From positions 14,873,001 to 14,937,000 of the forward strand of contig NC_062983.1 of assembly GCF_023078275.1 (NCBI RefSeq): a stretch of 64,000 bases of DNA, given 5' to 3'. A model generated the notes under the pieces. The model did not search any database. It worked only from the letters and a program-made list of their open reading frames with translations, and was not told the origin of the DNA. The position numbers and the translations under genes were made by a program. Below, piece by piece: positions 21,750 through 32,041 of this stretch; within the stretch, counting starts at the first letter, position 1, and each line of letters begins with the position of its first letter. This stretch comes from Leguminivora glycinivorella. Lineage: Eukaryota > Arthropoda > Insecta > Lepidoptera > Tortricidae.

Positions 21750-22840
21750 GCGTCTATCACCCACTTAAGAGAGTTATAATTAAAAATGTTCTAATAACTA
21801 GGTGAAATGGTAGTCCAGAGCTCAATACCAGCCTTAGAAAAAGTCTAGTACTCAGTAAAGTAATCTCATATATGGGTCAAAAGAGAATTTATGTTACACC
21901 CAGCACTGGCCGCGTCGCAGTCATTTCAAATTTACGATGCTGCCGCCCTGTCACAGACTACATACTATGGCAGATATGTCGCTACGAGTACGACTGGTGT
22001 TTCTCGAATTCTCTCGGCTTTTCCATGTATTGTTTGGTGTCAAATTAGTTCCAACGGTCACCGCTAGGATTAATGTTGCACATGTCCATAATGCATGTTG
22101 CCAATAGACAGGAAGAGAAACTATTGGCGTTGTCGACATCATTGTGACGCTAATTCTTATAATCTCATGAAGGTAGTGCGTTCTGTATGTGTGTAATATA
22201 AGTAAGACAAAAATGTTATTTGTAATAATTTAACAATAATGATAATATTTAGTTAAATATTCAAAATATTTGTAATTTAAATGGGTAAATTTATTTGACA
22301 GAAATGTTAAAATATTCTATAACTACCTACCTTCTTCAATGTAAAATAATTGTAATAAGAGGTACATAAAATTTAGTTTTTGTTGAGGGGTACTAAATTA
22401 TTATTTTTAAGATAATACATATATAACTGTTAACACTCACACGTATTTTAGTAATCTGGTATTTTGTGACGCTGCCTAGAATAGACAGCATCCATATTTA
22501 TGGCGGTTGCGAATATTTCAAATACGGCCACAAGCTTTAGGCTATTGGAAATATTTTGCGATTTTGACAGCGCGAATGTTATTGACAGAACATTAATCTC
22601 CAAGGACCGAGATCTGGCGTTCATTTCGACGCTGTGATGGCAATGCGACTTGGATATTACGGTAACGTTCTTTCTGGTAAATGGGATAGTAATTTCTACG
22701 CCGGTGACAAATAATCTGGCATTTTCTGAAGTTACAGCGGGATTAAAAGGATATAACCAGTTTAATCGAACATGGTGGTGTCCTGCTTCAAATTGCTACT
22801 ACTTTAATTTTATAAGTTTTTTTATCGTCAAGGTTATTAT
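21750..22840. other. Gene-free stretch
   Basis: Frames 21951-22142 and 22650-22844 lack domains. No repeat partner was seen. Confidence 0.3.
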
Positions 22841-22842
22841 AT

Positions 22843-22950
22843 AGTTTGTTGTTGTATAGTTGCCTGCTATTTATTTTAAATAATAATATTGTAGTTTTTA
22901 ATATTATATTCTACTGTTTTTGGCTAATAAAACGATTCTTATTCTTATCA
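22843..22950 (+). mobile_element. LINE 3' end with (TTCTTA)n tail
   Basis: Ends GGCTAATAAAACGATTCTTA followed by TTCTTATC. The AATAAA signal plus a short TTCTTA repeat matches 62231-62340 (GGGCAATAAAGTTATTCTTA). Typical terminal microsatellite of a CR1- or Jockey-type retrotransposon. No ORF remains. Confidence 0.6.
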
Positions 22951-23379
22951 TTTAATGATCTGATCCAAAATAGTAGATTCTATAGAGAAGGCTTTTGTAT
23001 TTATTGCGTTTCAAAATGTCAGCGCCTTTTGCCGCTCCGCCTGCTTTTACAGACTATGCTATTGCTAGTGTGTCTACGCAGGCTGCATCTCTGAGTCTCT
23101 GACTATGCCGATCGGTTCAAGTCAATGATGTTAAGATACTGACGGATTATTTCATCAAACGACGCCTGTCTTGTAAAACAGCCTGGTTCCATTAGTGTGT
23201 AAAAAGAAAACCATATTATAGATGGCATTAACTGTACTCGATACTCGACTGAAATATATACAGGAAAACTATCAGTCCTCATCAGTCAGTTTGGAAAAAG
23301 TATACCAATCTCGAAATATCGTTACATAACGCTTCTGAGAGCCAACCATAACACCCAAGTATTTACCCACAACAAAGTA

Positions 23380-23450
23380 AATGAGTGATCAGTATCTTTG
23401 TAGAGCGGCATGTGAGGACGGCATCGATCACTCTTTATTACACCAGTATA
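23380..23450 (+). repeat. Short dispersed repeat, GATCAGTATCTT pair, copy 1
   Basis: TGATCAGTATCTT, a variable 25-nt middle, then CATCGATCACTCTTTATTAC. Matched in the same orientation and order by 24850-24905. The ends GTGATC and GATCAC are inverted, so it may be a tiny MITE. Confidence 0.5.
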
Positions 23451-24211
23451 CGGACCAACCTCCCCCCCATTAATAGGCTACTAGACTCATATTGCAATTT
23501 GGGACAATAAATGATTATCTTTTGTAGTATTTGACATTAAAAACACAGTATTTATAGAATTTGGGTATTAAAAGTGTATGATGACTACGTATTTACGTAT
23601 TTTCGATTAAAAATGTGTGTATTTTTTTGGCCACCAAAAACGCTGTCAGCGATGTAGTGACGTCATCGAATTCAAACCTTGCTGCATGTCAAAACAATCA
23701 CTGACATATCGAACTTTATGCCTTCATACGTAACAAGTCAGAAAAATGTTGTTTTCGAGTAGAATGACCTCATGCACAGATACTCTATAGATTAACATGA
23801 CTTAAAAAAATTTTTTTGCTGTGTTTGTCATAATAAAATATGGTAATACTTTATTTCGGTTAATTGGACAGTACTTCATCATATAAGACAGACTTTAAAA
23901 AAGGGTCAAGTCGTAAGACTCCTAAGAATGATGGACTCGCTTTTTAAGAATTACAAACGTATATTTCGTTTTAGTAAGATTACTAGATGGTTCATACTTG
24001 TACAAGTACTAGAGAGAATTATAATCACGGGGGGACATGGAGATGAAAAACTTCGGAAAATTGTAGCACATTCTTCTTCTAGCACATCAGACACCACAGT
24101 GAATTTACAACCATTGCATTTTATGTGCGTTGATTTACAACTTTGGCTGCCACATAAGTATCATATTATTCGATGCTGACTCGATCTAAGGATTAGAAGG
24201 ACTTGTGATAT
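23451..24211. other. Gene-free stretch
   Basis: The frame at 23928-24179 is not recognisable. No RNA or repeat was found. Confidence 0.3.
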
Positions 24212-24331
24212 AGTATATTGTGCAACAAGGGAGGTAAGGGGGATTTTGTCAACGAGTGTTAATAACTCGCGACAGCCGCAGACACGAGTTTACAAAATCC
24301 TTACCTCCTGAGTTACACACAACACAATATT
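24212..24331. mobile_element. Small foldback element, relative of 7719-7843
   Basis: Left ATATTGTGCAACAAGGGAGG and TAAGGGGGATTTTGT, right ACAAAATCCTTACCTCCTGA and GTTACACACAACACAATAT, form inverted repeats around a CTCGCGACAGCCGCAGACAC centre. Same family ends as 7719-7843. Confidence 0.65.
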
Positions 24332-24478
24332 TTTCTTCACATTTGAGAAGAAAACACAGAGAAAAATTTCATAAGGCAAAACCTTCAATGAATGGCGGTG
24401 TTGTACTGCCTGTTGCTATGGCAACGCGGTCAAGCGCAAATCGAGATGGCCGTCACAATTTCCTGCCAGATTGCAAAC

Positions 24479-24518
24479 CGCGTACCTAGATTAATAGTTA
24501 TATTAATCTAGGTACGCG
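24479..24518. repeat. Perfect 18-bp-arm hairpin
   Basis: CGCGTACCTAGATTAATA is followed by a 4-nt loop GTTA and its exact complement. Short and isolated. It may be the end of a MITE or a replication-born inverted duplication. Confidence 0.7.
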
Positions 24519-24519
24519 A

Positions 24520-25129
24520 AATTTGCAAAATAAATGTAAAATACACTGAAATCATTGTAAAACATAAATAAAATGCGTTTTATGGCTTAATAGTCAAATT
24601 TTAGTTGTGCAGAAAAAATCCTTGGCTGATTGAAACATTCTTTGCCTGAAGTATTGTACGGATTGTATTAATTTTTAAAACTATAAATCCATTACTCCCT
24701 TGAGAATAAAACAGTAGGTACATTATTCTTCAGTAAACGTAGATGCAATGAGACCTTTAAACAGCAAATGTGATGAAAAAATGCCGTACATATTTAGGTA
24801 CACTTTCCGTCTACTGTGCCATACTTCTCCTAACAACAATGAAAGTAACAATGTAAATAAATGATCAGTATCTTAGCAGTGGACAACATCGATCACTCTT
24901 TATTACAGCAGTAAGATGTAGCCGCAATATGCCATCGCCGGATTAATGGAGACTGTCTTAGCGGGATTACGAACGCGAGGGAATACCCGATAAAATAGCA
25001 TAAGACTATCAATAATGTTTTATCTACACGAACCCTCCATGATACGTCTATATCGAAAAGTACGACCAATACGACCAACATAAAAAATAAAACACAAAAT
25101 TAATAAACATAAAATTGATCTCTTACTGC
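24520..25129. other. Gene-free stretch with second GATCAGTATCTT repeat
   Basis: Positions 24850-24905 repeat the 23380-23450 block. The remainder is unique. The minus frame at 24893-25081 has no domain. Confidence 0.35.
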
Positions 25130-25262
25130 ACCGCCTACAATCTTCTCAGCTTTGCCCAAAGGTTGACTGGTAGAGAATGCCTCATGGCATTAAGTTCGCC
25201 TTTTGTACATTCAGTTGTTCTTTTGTGCAATAAAGTTTAAATAAATAAATAAATGAATAAAA
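25130..25262 (+). mobile_element. LINE 3' end (AATAAAGTTTAAATAAATA family), forward copy
   Basis: Reads TTTGCCCAAAGGTTGACTGG, TAGAGAATGCC, GTTCGCCTTTTGTACATTC and finally GTGCAATAAAGTTTAAATAA with an AAATA microsatellite. This is the clearest forward copy of the family also at 1488-1730, 44640-44950 and 55802-56155. Confidence 0.75.
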
Positions 25263-25463
25263 ATATTTTTGTTAAAACTTTCTAATATATTAGTCAAAAA
25301 AATGTATTTAAAGTTTAATTAATGCTTCATAATTAGAACAAAATTGTCTTTATAATTACATTCAGAATTCAAACGACTTTGAAAATAACATTTGAGAAAT
25401 GTCCTTCAAAAGGGCTTACTTTGTATGGATTTCATGGAAAAATAAGTCATCTTGGAAAGATTA

Positions 25464-25668
25464 AGGTACAGCGGGGCAAATCTCGACCGGGGGACAAATG
25501 TACTTAACTGGTCCATTTTTTTCCATGTTTTACAATGTTTGCATTATTAAATAGAGTGTCCACCGGTTATATTTATATGGTAGGCGTGTTCAGTGGATCA
25601 TAGTGTAATAATGGAAAAAATGGATTAGTTACAATGGGCCCCCGGGCGAGATTTACCCCGCTCTACCT
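25464..25668. mobile_element. 205-bp TA-flanked MITE (AGGTACAGCGGGGCAAATCT)
   Basis: Inverted termini: left AGGTACAGCGGGGCAAATCT then CGACCGGGGG, right CCCCCGGGCGAGATTTACCC then CGCTCTACCT. TA flanks both ends (25462-25463 and 25669-25670). Consistent with a Tc1/mariner-type MITE. The family is familiar in Lepidoptera from background knowledge. Confidence 0.8.
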
Positions 25669-25904
25669 TAGTCCTTATATAAGATATATTTTAATATGTA
25701 TACATAATGTAGCGTTTTAATCGTCTTATCCGATGGTTAAAATGACATAATTTGTTTCTGAATTACAAGAAAGCATATAGATAGTACAATGAAATTAGTT
25801 AGGTATATGAAATTACATTTAGTTAGTCCACATTTTAACTATTTGCATAAATACCTATGTAATAGTTAGAACAAAAGATAATAATTTTTACATATCAAAA
25901 TAAT
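25669..25904. other. Short AT-rich sequence
   Basis: Nothing recognised. Confidence 0.3.
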
Positions 25905-26460
25905 ATTATGCTTAACAAACATATCTAAATAAATGTCACTGTTCTGAACTTAAATGCATACTTTTCTTACAAAAATACCAAAGTCACTATGAGTGTGCCG
26001 TTCAGGTTTGAGGAGTTTGGTTCTGGCCATCATCAGCAGTTCCACTGCACCAAATGTCACTGTTCTGGACGAAAGTGCATGCTGTTCTTATAAAAATACC
26101 AAAGTCACTATAAGCGTGCCGTTCAGATTTGAGGAGTTCGGTTCTGACCATCATCAGAAATTCCACTGCACCAAATGTCACTGTTCTGGACGAAAGTGCA
26201 TGCTGTTCTTATAAAAATGGCAAAGTCACTATAAGCGTGCCGTTCAGATTTGAGGAGTTCGGTTCTGACCATCATCAGAAATTCCACTGCACCAAATGTC
26301 ACTGTTCTGGACGCAAGTGCATGCTGTTCGTATAAAAATACCAAAGTCACTATAAGCGTGCCGTTCAGATTTGAAGAGTTCCGTTCTGGCCATCATCAGC
26401 AGTTCCATTGCACCAAATGTCACTGTTCCGTACCTAAATGCATGCTGTTCCTTTAAAAAC
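25905..26460 (+). repeat. Minisatellite array 1, exact 121-bp period
   Basis: The marker AAGTCACTAT recurs at 25981, 26102, 26223 and 26344, each 121 bp apart, with a partial unit before and a diverged one after. Each unit carries GCCGTTCAG, TTTGAGGAGTT, CCATCATCAG, TTCCACTGCACCAAATGTCA and GCATGCTGTTC. Translations look Cys/His-rich, but 121 is not a multiple of three, so the frame rotates and stops recur. It is not a zinc-finger gene. The 5' flank ATGCTTAACAAACAT is shared with array 2. Confidence 0.9.
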
Positions 26461-26941
26461 ATAAAAATCACCATATGTATGCCTTTCAGATTTGAGGAGT
26501 TCCCTCGATTTCTCCAGGATCCCATCATCAGAACTGGGTTCTAAGAAAAATAGGACCAATCTGTATGCATATATATTCAATCAAAAAAAAATTTTTCAAA
26601 ATCGGTCCAGTAACGACGGAGATAACGAGGAACAAACATAAAAAAAAAAACATACAGACGACTTGATAACCGTCCTTCTTGAGATATGAGGCGACGGTTA
26701 AATAAATAATAATTTTTAAGAAAAAAAAAACCGTCGCCTTTCGGGTTCTGGTGAAAGCTACTTGCGAATGTTGGATTATGTAGAAATGTGTATTTTTTAA
26801 AACTGCTTTTAATGCTTTAATTATTAGATGGAAACACAAATGAATATACGTATAACGTTAAGGTTTGTGGAGTTTCCTCAATTCCTCATGAATCCGATTA
26901 TATTATAAGAAATCGAAGCTTGACAAACTTTGACTTCAAAA
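26461..26941. repeat. Trailer of minisatellite element with a CGACGG hairpin
   Basis: The block after array 1 (CTCGATTTCTCCAGGATCCC, AAAATCGGTCCAGTAACGAC) recurs inverted at 33060-33240, so it belongs to the same mobile unit as the arrays. It holds an inverted pair GAGGCGACGGTT and AACCGTCGCCTT around an AT-rich loop (26690-26750). Confidence 0.65.
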
Positions 26942-27405
26942 CATATGCTTAACAAACATAACTAAATAAATGTCACTGTTCTGAACTTAAATGCATGCTT
27001 TTCTTACAAAAATACCAAAGTCACTATGAGTGTGCCGTTCAGGTTTGAGGAGTTTGGTTCTGGCCATCATCAGCAGTTCCACTGCACCAAATGTCACTGT
27101 TCTGGACGAAAGTGCATGCTGTTCTTATAAAAATACCAAAGTCACTATAAGTATGCCGTTCAGATTTGAGGAGTTCGGTTCTGACCATCATCAGAAATTC
27201 CACTGCACCAAATGTCACTGTTCTGGATGAAAGTGCATGCTGTTCTTATAAAAATGGCAAAGTCACTATAAGCGTGCCGTTCAGATTTGAGGAGTTTGGT
27301 TCTGGCCATCATCAGCAGTTCCACTGCACCAAATGTCACTGTTCTGAACGAAAGTGCATGATGTTCTTATAAAAATACCAAAGTCACTATAAGCGTGCCG
27401 TTCAG
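26942..27405 (+). repeat. Minisatellite array 2, exact 121-bp period
   Basis: Markers at 27018, 27139, 27260 and 27381. Every landmark is offset from array 1 by exactly 1037 bp, including the shared 5' flank, so array 2 arose by duplication of the larger segment. It stops abruptly at CGTTCAG (about 27405) without the trailer. Confidence 0.9.
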
Positions 27406-27409
27406 TCAA

Positions 27410-28634
27410 AATAATAGAAACAAATTAAAACTAAACTAATCCTAAGTAACTTAACCTAGGGGGACTACACTGTATCTATAAGTACAGATGTCTCCAAAGT
27501 CTCTGCCAGTACCTAATGTGCCCATAAGACTGGCCGCGTTTCCTCGCTGGATGGCGATGCGAGGAACGAGCCAGTCTTACGGTCACCAGTTGACTTAATT
27601 AAAATATATTTCAGCCTTTGAAATAATTTTAAGGCCTCCGGCCCCCATGGACCCAAAGTTTCCACAGCAAGGGCTGCAAAAACGTAACCGTCACCAAGAG
27701 ATGCGTATTTGCGACGTTAGTCTACATATAGTTTGTTGTTTATAAATTTCTACTGTAAGACTTTTGTGTAAGTATTTCAAGGTGTTTCAAATACACCATC
27801 CCATGTCCTCAAGTAAAAAAAAAATGTTTCGTTTTACACAAATTATTGTCACATTGTCTATGCCCCTGAGCATATAAATGGCCGCACACATTAGAGAATT
27901 TACCTGCAGCGTTCGCAGCACTCCGTGAAATTGCTCGAGGGACTTCAGTTGATGTTCTTTAGAAAAGCATTATACTATCAAACACTATTACTATCAAATA
28001 ACTAAAGTCTGAAGTGCTGAACCCAATGTGAAACCTTTTTTTACATTTTATTTTATAAGTATTCATAATTATGTACTTTGATTTATAAAACCCCATACCA
28101 AGAAGATTGGCTTATTACATGTGTATATTTACATACAATCTGAAACATTGTTCATGACAATTCAGTAAAGTAAGTTTCATACAAAGATGTTAACCAAATG
28201 TCACAAGAGATGGCGCTGTACCGAGAGCGACAATTTCTACATCGCGCTAACGAGATTTTATTTGGATTGGGGATTAATTTAATAAATTGAGTTCTTTTTT
28301 GACTGGTTGTATTCATTCATAGCCAATCGTTCGCTCGGTAAAGTGCTCCCTTTTTGAAAAAGCTAAGGGTTCATACAATTGATTTTAGAAACTCCTTGAC
28401 GACGGGTATGTGACGTCATCATGGCAATACTTTTCCATTACGACAATATACGACTGATAGCCAGTTGTTCACCAAATATTAGTAGGAGAGGAAAAGCGGT
28501 ACCACGGTAGTGATTGAAGATGGAGTAGAGTAGCTATATCTGTCTCTTTCAGTATGGTATTGGTATACTTCTTGAAAGTGTACAAGTTGAAATAAGGTTA
28601 TTTTAGATCTTGCTTAATATCCTCGTTCTATATT
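27410..28634. other. Gene-free stretch with one imperfect hairpin
   Basis: TAAGACTGGC... and ...GCCAGTCTTA (27525-27579) form an imperfect foldback containing CCTCGC and GCGAGG, possibly a small MITE. Otherwise unique. Confidence 0.4.
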
Positions 28635-28775
28635 TTTAACCCCCGACGCAAAAACGACGTGTCTGTATGTCTCTTTGTCTGTCTGAAGCTGAGTTAGTCG
28701 GGAGTGTTGTTCTTAGCCATGTTTCATGAAAGTCGGTCCACTATGTCTCGATCGGGGTTTTTTTCAAAATTTGAA
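28635..28775 (+). repeat. CCCGACGCAAAAACGACG repeat, copy 1 (internally deleted)
   Basis: Begins AACCCCCGACGCAAAAACGA, has a short TCTGTCTG tract, then GAAGCTGAGTTAGTCGGGAG and CATGTTTCATGAAAGTCGG. Seven other copies are at 30246-30476, 45907-46145, 48696-48938, 51000-51215, 60449-60705, 61914-62112 and a split one at 62893-63735. This is a common lepidopteran repeat of uncertain class. The body probably derives from a LINE or Helitron. Confidence 0.7.
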
Positions 28776-29137
28776 TTTTGTTGTTATTTCCTATGTTTAT
28801 TACAATCATCACGAATTCGACACGCACTTCTCCGGGTTTTTCTGACATCGATCGCGTTTAAAAAAATTGAATAGGCAATCTGGGTCACTCTGAAACCATT
28901 CGGATGAAAGCGAAGTCCAATTTAGCTTAAACCACAGAATATATAATAGTACAAGTACAGAAGGCCCACTGCTTTGATGTTCACGAAATGCCGCCTTTTT
29001 AAATGCCTACAAAATTCTAACAAAGAAACGAGCCGCACGTGCGCAGCGTCGGAGGATAGGGTTGCCTATGGTTTAAAACGCATTAATTCTCAGATAAATA
29101 GTTATACCATTTATTTAATTCTTGGTTACATTCTAGG
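28776..29137. other. Unique sequence, nothing recognised
   Basis: The frame 28974-29195 has no domain and runs into the neighbouring SINE tail. Confidence 0.3.
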
Positions 29138-29256
29138 TATATATACAGTATTTATATATTTTTGTTACAGCCTTCAGCATCACAAGCCTTATTGAACTTT
29201 TCCGTGGGACTTAATCAATAAGATCAGTGTAAGAATGTCCTATTTTATTCATGATG
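29138..29256 (+). mobile_element. 3' tail of the CGACCGGTCTGGC SINE family
   Basis: CACAAGCCTTATTGAACTTT, CCGTGGGACTTAATCAATAA and GAATGTCCTATTTTATTC match the end of 38178-38402 (CTTACTGTGGGGCTTAGTTA, AATGTCCTACATTATTTATT). The head is absent. Confidence 0.6.
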
Positions 29257-29339
29257 TCTATTTAACTAAGCATTATTAGCCATTCCACACGTGGACATCG
29301 CATATGAACCTTGAAAAAAACTCGCTACGTAATGTAACA

Positions 29340-29462
29340 ATAGAAAGTGCGAACGTGCGTTCCGTCAGAACGCGCGCCACCCCTGATTAGGCCGCGAACT
29401 CGCGGCCGCCAGCATGTACTTGTAGCGCGGCGATAGAATCGCGGAGTGAGCCGCCCCTGCTT
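29340..29462. repeat. GC-rich repeat block
   Basis: Strikingly GC-rich (AACGCGCGCCACCCCTG, GGCCGCGAACTCGCGGCC hairpin, TAGCGCGGCGATAGAATCGC). Its last 15 bases, AGTGAGCCGCCCCTG, recur at 33590-33604 at the end of minisatellite array 3. It may be a GC-rich MITE. No frame of interest crosses it. Confidence 0.45.
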
Positions 29463-29822
29463 AAACCACTTGTTCGGGAACGCCACCGAAGAGGAAATTC
29501 AAATTGGGGATGCAGGTAAATTAAATACAGGTTATTGGAATCATTCGCGCGCACTCCAGCGTATGGTAATAATGAATGCTTAGCTTTGTTTTTAATCCTT
29601 GTAATATAAGGTACCTTCTGAATTCTTCATTGAGAATGGATAAGATTGATGAGTGGACATGATTTTCTCTGTGTACTACATACTTATAACAATCGCAGTA
29701 GGCCATGATACAGGTCAGCCTAGTTTGGTCACTGATGTAATATTAAAATATTGTAAAAAACGTTTCGTTAGTAATAAATCATTTTGTATTTGTAAGATAA
29801 AGAATGAGAAAGCCTGAATGTT

Positions 29823-30125
29823 GCACCGATAGTAGAAAAAGTAAGAGCGAATCGTCTGGCATGGTATGGACATGTGATGCGAAAGGATGAAAGTCATGTG
29901 ACGAGAAAGGCATTGCAAATGAATGTGAAAGGAAGTAACGGGAGAGGAAAACCGGGGAAAAGGTGGATGGACTGAGTGAGAGATGATTTGAAACGAAAGG
30001 AAGTGAATGATGAGATGACGACGAGGTATGGAAGCGGAAGACATGCTGCACCAATCCCAAATAACTGGGATCGAATGCTGAATATAAGGTACCTATTGAG
30101 GAGTTTCCCTTGCGCGGTTCTTTAA
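29823..30125 (+). pseudogene. LINE ORF2 C-terminal fragment (dead, one stop)
   Basis: Read from 29823 the frame gives APIVEKVRANRLAWYGHVMR, then a KGSNGRGKPGKRWMD stretch, a stop at 29973-29975 where tryptophan is expected, then continues in frame to RHAAPIPNNWDRMLN and a stop at 30123-30125. RLxWYGHVMRxD and GRGxPxKRWMD are the signature end of ORF2 in the same RTE-like group as 39011-40155. No ATG-started frame shows it, which is why it is easy to miss. Confidence 0.8.
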
Positions 30126-30162
30126 GAAGGTATTTATGGTTCTCATAGGTCGGCAGCGCATA

Positions 30163-30245
30163 AGTGGATCCCCTGGCTTATGTCCATGTAAGGCGGTGAC
30201 TGCCTCCCATCAGGCGGCTCGTCGGCTTGTTTGCTGCTTAAATCA
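30163..30245 (-). repeat. Fragment of the poly-T/CGGTGGC-type repeat
   Basis: The minus strand shows GCAAACAAGCCGACGAGCCG and CCTGATGGGAGGCAGTCACC, the same architecture (CAAACAAGC, GCCTGATGG, GGTCACCG) as 284-381 but diverged. Confidence 0.5.
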
Positions 30246-30476
30246 TTAATAACCTAACCACCAAATTAAAATTGGAAAAATCCCCCGACATAGTTGACCG
30301 ATTTTCATGAAACATGGCTAAGAACACTCCCGACTAACTCAGCTATCAAACAAAAAATAAATAAATCTAAATCGGTCCGTTTGGGAGCTACGATGCCACG
30401 GACAGACACACACACAGACAGATAGACATGTCAAACTTATAACACCCCGTCGTTTTTGCGTCGGAGGTTGAAAAAA
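30246..30476 (-). repeat. CCCGACGCAAAAACGACG repeat, copy 2
   Basis: A near-complete inverse copy from CCTAACCACCAAATTAAAA to TCGTTTTTGCGTCGGAGG, with a (CAGA)n/(CA)n tract 30404-30430. Confidence 0.75.
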
Positions 30477-30565
30477 GATTTGGTCGAAAGCTACATCGTG
30501 GTATGGTAGTTCGTAGATACCACAACATCTCTGCTATGCCAATGCGTCTACGAAGTGCAGCTCTG

Positions 30566-30786
30566 GGTGGCTAGCCGAATGGCACAATCGCTCACGAAAC
30601 GCTCACGAAACGAAGCGCTAGTAGATAGATATCTACTAGCGCTTCGTTTCGTGAGCGTTTCGTGAGCGATTGTGCCATTCGGCTAGATAGATATCTCTAT
30701 CGCGCTTGCGTATTGGCGCGACAGAACCAGCGGCGCGGCGTATCGCTTTCGTTTGGCGTCGGAGAAATGCCATTCGGCTACGGGGC
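30566..30786 (+). mobile_element. MITE GTAGCCGAATGGCA family, copy 2, carrying a perfect palindrome
   Basis: The left end CTAGCCGAATGGCACAATCG starts a 57-bp arm (30571-30627), then a 2-nt loop GA, then its exact complement (30630-30686). Normal element sequence (ATATCTCTATCGCGCTTGCG to GCCATTCGGCTACGG) continues to the right end. So one terminus has been duplicated in inverted form. Compare the unrearranged copies 18311-18480 and 31106-31262. Confidence 0.85.
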
Positions 30787-30789
30787 CTG

Positions 30790-31012
30790 CTCTAAACACA
30801 CGACTGACGTCATTTACAAATGAATCCATTCGACAATCTGATAAAGAGGTCCGGCAAGAAGCGTATGGACCCTTTTCTACTGGAAAGACACTATAGCTGA
30901 CGTTCTATACAGATTGGCAGAAAAGAGTAAAAATTGAACCATTTTTTTTATCATAGCAACACTTACAAACGGGACTCAATAATTGCCATATGCAAAACGG
31001 TTTACAATCCTC
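30790..31012. other. Unique sequence between MITEs
   Basis: Nothing recognised. Frames starting here (30905-31090, 30934-31353) run through MITEs on either strand. Confidence 0.3.
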
Positions 31013-31014
31013 TA

Positions 31015-31097
31015 GCACAACTCGCCTTGTCGCGCGCGAGTCCATACTTGAAGTCGCGCTTGATGTATGGACTCGCTCGCGACAAGGCAAGTTGTGC
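31015..31097. mobile_element. 83-bp foldback MITE (GCACAACTCGCCTTGTCGCG)
   Basis: Nearly the whole element is a stem: GCACAACTCGCCTTGTCGCG, CGAGTCCATAC on the left pair with GTATGGACTCG and CGCGACAAGGCAAGTTGTGC on the right. TA flanks both ends. A decayed relative is at 52638-52729. Its right end lies 8 bp from the next MITE. Confidence 0.8.
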
Positions 31098-31105
31098 TAA
31101 AGGGT

Positions 31106-31262
31106 CTGGGTACGTAGCCGAATGGCACAAATGCTCACGAAACGAAACGCTCGTAGATATCTATCTCTTTCGCTCTTGCGCATTGGCGCGACAGAGCCAG
31201 ACTACCTTTCGCGGCGTTTCGTTTTCGTTTCGCGTCGCAGAGATGCCATTCGGCTACGGCAT
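31106..31262 (+). mobile_element. MITE GTAGCCGAATGGCA family, copy 3
   Basis: GGGTACGTAGCCGAATGGCA to TGCCATTCGGCTACGGCATC. Very close to 18311-18480 in sequence and length. Overlapping frames in two phases are meaningless. Confidence 0.8.
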
Positions 31263-31371
31263 CTGGTTTACACAGACGGTGACGCCCCTATTACTTTCTA
31301 CTCTTATTTTCCAGGCTGTACGTGTACATAAAAAGGTCCCGCATGAAGCGTAATAAGGACCTTTTCCCCTC

Positions 31372-31791
31372 ACTAGCTCGGAAACACGTGTTTTGTCCTT
31401 TAATACCAGCGGGTAAAAACGCATGTTATCCACTAGTGGGTAAAGTAATTTGATCTTGAATAAAGTCAAATTAACTGCTTTAAAATTGATAAAAGTAGGT
31501 GATTCTAGTAATAAAGATGATTTACCACCTGTGGAACTACTGGAAGCAGTGATAAACGCATTTTTTGCGTTGTAGTTTCCTCGCTATAGTGAGGGGAAAA
31601 GTTTTGTGTTACACTCGGGTGCAAATGTATTTTACTTCTCGTGTGTTACAAAACTCTCAAGTTCAGGATTCTATTCTCGAACCACTCGCTTCGCTCGTGG
31701 TTCAACTATAGAATCCTTTCACTTGCTCGTTTTTCAATTCCACACTCGGCTTTAAAATACAACTTTGCCCCCTTGTATAACAAATAACTAT
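31372..31791 (-). repeat. About 420-bp dispersed repeat, copy B
   Basis: Inverse of 3204-3628 over its full length with few substitutions, ending at the same two points (TTTTCCCCTCACTAG and CAAATAACTAT). No clear target duplication was identified. A one-base difference in an A-run disrupts the frame found in copy A. Confidence 0.8.
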
Positions 31792-31799
31792 TCTCTACT

Positions 31800-32041
31800 G
31801 GAAAGCTACGTATGACTGCTCGCGAGCAATCCGCTAAAACGTCTTCAATGATTTACTCCCAATCTTTCACAGTACAAGTTTTACGCCACTTTCCGACGCC
31901 GTGTCACCGGAGAGACACATTTCACTCGAGTTTATACATTATTAACTGTATCCATTACTTTATTCCTATTTTCTTAATGGAAAATGGAGGCTCTAAAGGT
32001 GCGTAACAGTCCTTTAATGTTACATTGAAGTAAAATATCAA
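31800..32041. other. Unique sequence
   Basis: Nothing recognised. Confidence 0.3.

Noticed and set aside
25993..27372. Cys/His-rich frames (HHQKFHCTKCHCSGRKC-like) suggesting zinc fingers
   Set aside because: They arise from a 121-bp tandem repeat. 121 is not a multiple of three, the same peptides appear in all phases and on both strands, and stops recur every unit.
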